Shown here: one piece after another, positions 47,522 to 50,826 of the stretch | How the letters are laid out: the number at the start of each line of letters is the position of its first letter | Position numbering within the stretch: position 1 is the first letter of the stretch | NCBI GenBank assembly: GCA_017965765.1 | Contig: JAGCPJ010000012.1 | Span: 1 to 50,826, forward strand | Direction of reading: 5' to 3' | Length of the DNA: 50,826 nucleotides | Source: Bacteroidales bacterium | GTDB lineage: Bacteria > Bacteroidota > Bacteroidia > Bacteroidales > F082 | Notes under the pieces: model-generated | The model's database searches: none | Told to the model about the DNA's origin: nothing | What the model saw: the letters and a program-made list of their open reading frames with translations, nothing else | Made by a program: the position numbers and the translations under genes

Positions 47522-49590
47522 AGGTAGGAATCCCGTTTTGGATGTTTCTGGTTGCTGCAGCGGTAGGTGTCGCCTTCGCCTTGCTCTTGTACTTCAAGAA
47601 CAAGAAGCAGCATTATGGGAAACCGCTTACCATCGTGCTTTTTATCCTGCGCGCTTTGATCGGTGGCATTGTGACCATGCTGCTGTTCAATCCCTATATC
47701 CGTCAGAAAGTCAGTGCTGTAGAACAACCTACCGTGGTGGTGGCGCACGATAACTCGGCTTCCATCGTGCTTTCGAAGGACTCTTCGTTTTTCAAGCATG
47801 AGTATCCTGCCCAATTTGCCGCTTTCCTTGAGGCCTTGAGCCGTGATTTCCAAGTGGATTTCTATTCCTTCGGACAAGAGGTGCGAGAGGGTGCATCGCT
47901 CGATTTCTCGGAGCAGTTGACGGACATTTCCTCGATGTTGCAATCGGTGGAGCGAAGATATTACAAACGCAATGTGGGCGCGGTATTGTTGTTCTCCGAC
48001 GGCGTCTATAACCGAGGCTTTGAGCCCTCGCTTCTTGCTGAGAAATCGGCGTTTCCCATTCATACGGTGGTGTTGGGCGACACGATGTCGTATCCCGACC
48101 TGTTCCTCAAGGAGGTTCGCTATAATAAAAAGGTGTCGCTGGGCTCATCCTATCCTGTGCGTGTGGTGGTCGGAGCCAACGATTGTGCGGGTAACAAGAT
48201 GGTGCTGACGCTTTCGCAGGACGGCCGCCCCGGCAACCAACAAGAGATTGAGGTGAACTCCAACCGTTTCACCAAGGAAATCGACTTCATGTTGGAGGCC
48301 GAAAAACCAGGGGTGCGTCAACTTGAAGTGGAGTTGAAGGGATTGGAAGATGAGTCGCAGCCGCTGAACAACGTCAAGCGCTTTTTCGTGGAGGTTCAAG
48401 ACCAGAAGTACAAGGTGCTGTGCATTGCCGACGCGCCGCATCCCGACCTCGGCGCATTCAAAAGCGTGCTCAGCGATGACTGTGAGATGGACTTCGTGCT
48501 GGGTCGGGAGGAGATCCCTGAACTCTCCGGCTATCAGCTTGTGGTGTTCCATCAGACGCCTTCCGCGCATACGGACGTGGCGGGTCTTACAGCGCAACTG
48601 GAAAAGAACAAGAAGCTCCCTGTGCTGGTCGTGGTGGGTAACGCTACCGATGTCAACGCCTTGAATAAGTTGCAGCAGGCCGTGGAACTCCACAGGGGTG
48701 TGACCAATACCATGCTCGATGTGAGGGCGTTCTACAATACGGCATTCGGTACGTTTACCTTGAACGACAAGTTGAAGGAACAGATCGGGAAATACCCTCC
48801 GCTGGCCTTGCCTCACCTGGAAATCGACCTGCGGCTGGCACATGTTGACTTGTTGATGCAGGATGTGCTCGGCATGAAGTCGGGACTGCCGCTGATGTCC
48901 TTCTTCAAAGGCGACCGCAAGATGGCTTTTCTGTTCGGAACGAATCTCTGGCGCTGGCGGTTGTATAACTATTACCAGGACCGCAACAACGTGCTCTTCG
49001 ACGAGCTCTTTTCCAAAACGATGAAATATCTGATGACGAGCAAGGACGATGGGCTGGAGGTGTACTTCAAAGAAGAGTATTACAGCAACGAGTCGGTGAT
49101 GGTCACGGCAGTGCTTCGCAACCCAAGCAATGAGGTGGTGACGGAACCAGAGGTGTCGCTTCAGATCGTAAATAAGAAGTCAGGGGAGACCTTTGACTAT
49201 CAGTTTTCCAAACGGGAACACGATTATGAGTTGAATGTGGGGATGTTGCCCGAGGGATTGTATTCCTACCAAGCAGAGACCAGCTTGGCAGGAAGGAAAA
49301 TCACCGCTTCGGGTGCCTTCTCCGTGGTGTCGATGGGTATCGAAGCCCAACAGCTCAAGGCGGATATTGAACGGCTGAGGGGGCTTTCGGCGGCCACGAA
49401 CGGGAAATGCTATACCGTGGATCAACTGCCGCAGCTGCTGGAAGACCTGAAGGCAGACACAAGAATCACCTCGGTGGAACACCATGAGACCCGCTTCGAG
49501 GACTTGATCCATTCCAAGTGGATTTTGTTTGTGTTGATAGGCCTTACTGCTATCGAATGGGTATTGCGTAAAATGTATGGAACTTATTAA
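47518..49590 (+). CDS. VWA-type membrane protein with BatA-like architecture
   Basis: A 690-residue protein without a firmly assigned name. Two membrane segments lie at the N-terminus (IPFWMFLVAAAVGVAFALLL, PLTIVLFILRALIGGIVTML) and one at the C-terminus (WILFVLIGLTAIEWVL). Residues ~70-195 are VWA-like (TVVVAHDNSASIVLSKDSS, VGAVLLFSDGVYNRG), with a degenerate MIDAS: DNSAS in place of DxSxS. Then come Ig-like segments and a Rossmann-like glutamine-amidotransferase-fold region (~300-420). This is the layout of large Bacteroidetes membrane proteins related to BatA/YfbK. It overlaps the glycosyltransferase stop by ATGA. Its role in the surface-glycan operon is unknown. Confidence 0.75.
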   Translation: MKVGIPFWMFLVAAAVGVAFALLLYFKNKKQHYGKPLTIVLFILRALIGGIVTMLLFNPYIRQKVSAVEQPTVVVAHDNSASIVLSKDSSFFKHEYPAQFAAFLEALSRDFQVDFYSFGQEVREGASLDFSEQLTDISSMLQSVERRYYKRNVGAVLLFSDGVYNRGFEPSLLAEKSAFPIHTVVLGDTMSYPDLFLKEVRYNKKVSLGSSYPVRVVVGANDCAGNKMVLTLSQDGRPGNQQEIEVNSNRFTKEIDFMLEAEKPGVRQLEVELKGLEDESQPLNNVKRFFVEVQDQKYKVLCIADAPHPDLGAFKSVLSDDCEMDFVLGREEIPELSGYQLVVFHQTPSAHTDVAGLTAQLEKNKKLPVLVVVGNATDVNALNKLQQAVELHRGVTNTMLDVRAFYNTAFGTFTLNDKLKEQIGKYPPLALPHLEIDLRLAHVDLLMQDVLGMKSGLPLMSFFKGDRKMAFLFGTNLWRWRLYNYYQDRNNVLFDELFSKTMKYLMTSKDDGLEVYFKEEYYSNESVMVTAVLRNPSNEVVTEPEVSLQIVNKKSGETFDYQFSKREHDYELNVGMLPEGLYSYQAETSLAGRKITASGAFSVVSMGIEAQQLKADIERLRGLSAATNGKCYTVDQLPQLLEDLKADTRITSVEHHETRFEDLIHSKWILFVLIGLTAIEWVLRKMYGTY

Positions 49591-49653
49591 ACGGAAAACT
49601 GAAAACGGAGAACGGAAAATCTTTAAATCTTTAAATATTAAATCTTTAAATCT
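49591..49653 (+). repeat. AACGGAAAA and ATCTTTAA word arrays before the FKBP gene
   Basis: AAACGGAAAACTGAAAACGG and GAGAACGGAAAA occupy 49590-49618. They are followed directly by AATCTTTAA words (49616-49651) up to the start codon at 49654. No promoter or ribosome binding site is evident. Confidence 0.65.
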
Positions 49654-50163
49654 ATGAAAATTCAAGACCAAGCCGTAGTGACGATGACTTACGTCCTGCG
49701 CGAAAAAGACGAAAACGGCCGTATCATCCAAGAGGCCACCAAGGAGAACCCGTTTGTTGCCATCTTCGGCATGCATCAGCTGCTTCCTAAGTTTGAGGAG
49801 AATCTCATGGGCAAGGAACCAGGCGACAAGTATTGCTTCTACCTGACACCCGAAGAGGGCTACGGTGAGCGTGACGAGAACTATGTGATGGATCTCGACA
49901 AGTCGATGTTCATGCAAAACGATGTTTTGATGGATATGGTGAAGGTTGATGCTCAGCTGATGATGCAGACCAGCGACGGTCGCCCGATCATGGGTATCGT
50001 CCGTGAGATCGGCGACAAGCATGTGAAGATGGACTTCAACCACGACTTAGCCGGGGTGCATCTCTGCTTCAGCGGCGAGATCCTCGATGTCCGCGAATCC
50101 ACCGACGAGGACTTCAACGACAGCTGCGGAGGCAACTGCGAGGGCTGCTCAGGGTGCCATTAA
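49654..50163 (+). CDS. FKBP-type peptidyl-prolyl isomerase (SlyD-like) with Cys-rich tail
   Basis: A cytoplasmic prolyl isomerase and chaperone of 169 residues. The FKBP part is residues ~1-75 (AVVTMTYVLREKDENGRIIQ, FGMHQLLPKFEENLMGKEPG, FYLTPEEGYGERDE), with an inserted flap-type domain at ~80-130, as in SlyD. The last 12 residues, CGGNCEGCSGCH, contain four cysteines and a histidine, a likely metal-binding tail comparable to the His/Cys-rich tail of E. coli SlyD. It is separated from the VWA gene by word arrays and is followed by a bidirectional terminator. Confidence 0.9.
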   Translation: MKIQDQAVVTMTYVLREKDENGRIIQEATKENPFVAIFGMHQLLPKFEENLMGKEPGDKYCFYLTPEEGYGERDENYVMDLDKSMFMQNDVLMDMVKVDAQLMMQTSDGRPIMGIVREIGDKHVKMDFNHDLAGVHLCFSGEILDVRESTDEDFNDSCGGNCEGCSGCH

Positions 50164-50166
50164 ATG

Positions 50167-50195
50167 AAAAATGCCGCGGTTTACGCGGCATTTTT
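50167..50195. terminator. Bidirectional terminator between the FKBP gene and valS
   Basis: AAAAATGCCGCG (50167-50178), loop GTTTA, CGCGGCATTTTT (50184-50195). A and T tracts flank a GC-rich stem on both sides, so it can serve both convergent genes. Confidence 0.9.
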
Positions 50196-50196
50196 A

Positions 50197-50826
50197 TTAT
50201 TTCCTCAATCCAGCCAACTGCTGTTCAATCACAGCGATCTTGGCTTCGGCGTCGGCTTTCTTCTTGCGTTCCTTGTCAACCACGGCGGCAGGAGCACCGC
50301 TCACGAAGCGTTCGTTGGAGAGTTTCGCTTCAACGCTCTTCAGGAAGCCTTGGGCGTATTTCAGTTCTTCTTCCAGCTTCTTGATCTCGGCCTCGACATC
50401 GACGCTGCCGGTGAGCGGCACGAAGAACTCGGTGCTGCCCACGATGAAGCCGAAGGCACCAGCAGGAGCCTCGGCCACATAACTCACCTCGCTCACGTTG
50501 CAGAGCTTGGCAATGACGCAATCGAAGTCCTTATTGGCCGTGCCCTTTACCACGAGCTGGATGGCATCGCGGAAGGCGATGTTCTTGTCGGAACGTACCT
50601 TACGGACATTGTTGATGACCTCCTGAGTGAACTCAAACTGCTTCAGGATGGCTTCGTCAACGGACTGAGCCTTGGGTTGCTGGGCAATGATGATGTCATC
50701 GCCTTCGCTGCGCTCGGCGATGGCATGCCAGATTTCCTCGGTGATGAACGGCATGAAGGGATGCAACAAGAGCATCAGGTTCTCGAAGAACTTGATGGTG
50801 GCGGCGTAGGTCACGGGGTCGATGCC
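50197..50826 (-). CDS. valS: Valyl-tRNA synthetase, C-terminal part (cut by window edge)
   Basis: ValS charges tRNA-Val. Only the last 209 residues are in the window; the frame continues past 50826, so the start is outside. The anticodon-binding helical domain is visible (FFENLMLLLHPFMPFITEEI, VINNVRKVRSDKNIAFRDAI). The C-terminal coiled coil typical of ValS follows (VDVEAEIKKLEEELKYAQGF, KLSNERFVSGAPAAVVDKER, ending QQLAGLRK). The phrase NERFVSGAPAAVVDKER is almost diagnostic. It converges on the FKBP gene with a shared terminator between them. Confidence 0.95.
   Translation of the reverse strand, partial: GIDPVTYAATIKFFENLMLLLHPFMPFITEEIWHAIAERSEGDDIIIAQQPKAQSVDEAILKQFEFTQEVINNVRKVRSDKNIAFRDAIQLVVKGTANKDFDCVIAKLCNVSEVSYVAEAPAGAFGFIVGSTEFFVPLTGSVDVEAEIKKLEEELKYAQGFLKSVEAKLSNERFVSGAPAAVVDKERKKKADAEAKIAVIEQQLAGLRK

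Overview
The window looks like a chromosomal segment from a member of Bacteroidota, probably order Bacteroidales. The evidence is the Bacteroidetes-type promoters (TTG/TTTG, about 19-21 nt, then TAnnTTTG) in front of many genes, the near absence of Shine-Dalgarno sequences, two SusC-like/TonB-dependent barrels, C-terminal type IX secretion (T9SS) sorting domains, and a LytTR/DUF3667 pair. GC is moderate to fairly high in most genes. An AT-rich island at about 13.5-14.75 kb looks foreign. I see no rRNA, tRNA, CRISPR array, transposase or integrase.

Layout. 1-411: 3' end of a gene with a SecD-P1-head-like ending. 412-737: a gap holding a 27-bp inverted repeat and a good promoter. 738-3194: outer-membrane beta-barrel receptor, followed by an orphan fragment of a T9SS sorting domain and a large palindromic repeat. 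3765-7518: fatty-acid synthesis operon fabH-fabF-fabZ-acpP-fabG, closed by a strong terminator. 7573-9296 (minus): membrane LytTR regulator plus DUF3667 zinc-ribbon membrane protein. 9333-13450 (minus): ygiQ-type radical SAM protein, lipoprotein nicotinamidase, EIIC-like membrane protein, recX. 13563-14739: toxin-antitoxin or abortive-infection-like pair (XRE protein plus AbiEii-type nucleotidyltransferase) with its own palindromic operator. 14778-17411 (minus): iron alcohol dehydrogenase and aldehyde dehydrogenase. 17562-20923: YitT membrane protein, a carboxyltransferase-like protein that has lost its biotin lysine, and a small outer-membrane barrel. 21006-22739: secreted GH29 alpha-L-fucosidase.

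22720-27118 (minus): PspC and LiaF-like envelope-stress proteins, a TonB-dependent receptor with its own promoter, and a CpcT/CpeT-like secreted protein. 27265-30777: iorA-iorB (indolepyruvate:ferredoxin oxidoreductase) overlapping an M23 peptidase gene. 30726-36019 (minus): beta-CASP metallo-beta-lactamase, hisS, hutH and two small membrane proteins, tightly packed. 36128-43120 (minus): two tandem gingipain-like (C25) T9SS proteases of more than 1,100 residues with nearly identical C-terminal coding DNA. 43274-45517 (minus): Sua5-type threonylcarbamoyl-AMP synthase and a C-terminal processing protease. 45618-49590: two glycosyltransferases and a VWA-type membrane protein, all overlapping by a few bases. 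49654-50163: FKBP-type isomerase with a cysteine-rich tail. 50197-50826 (minus): 3' end of valS.

Most genes are housekeeping or envelope functions. The most interesting items are the XRE/AbiEii cassette with a 16-bp perfect operator, the biotin-less carboxyltransferase, the homogenised tandem gingipain-like genes, the orphan sorting-domain remnant, several inverted-repeat elements, and short A/T-rich 'word' arrays filling many gaps between co-directional genes. Domain and family names come from recognising motifs by eye. No database search was run.
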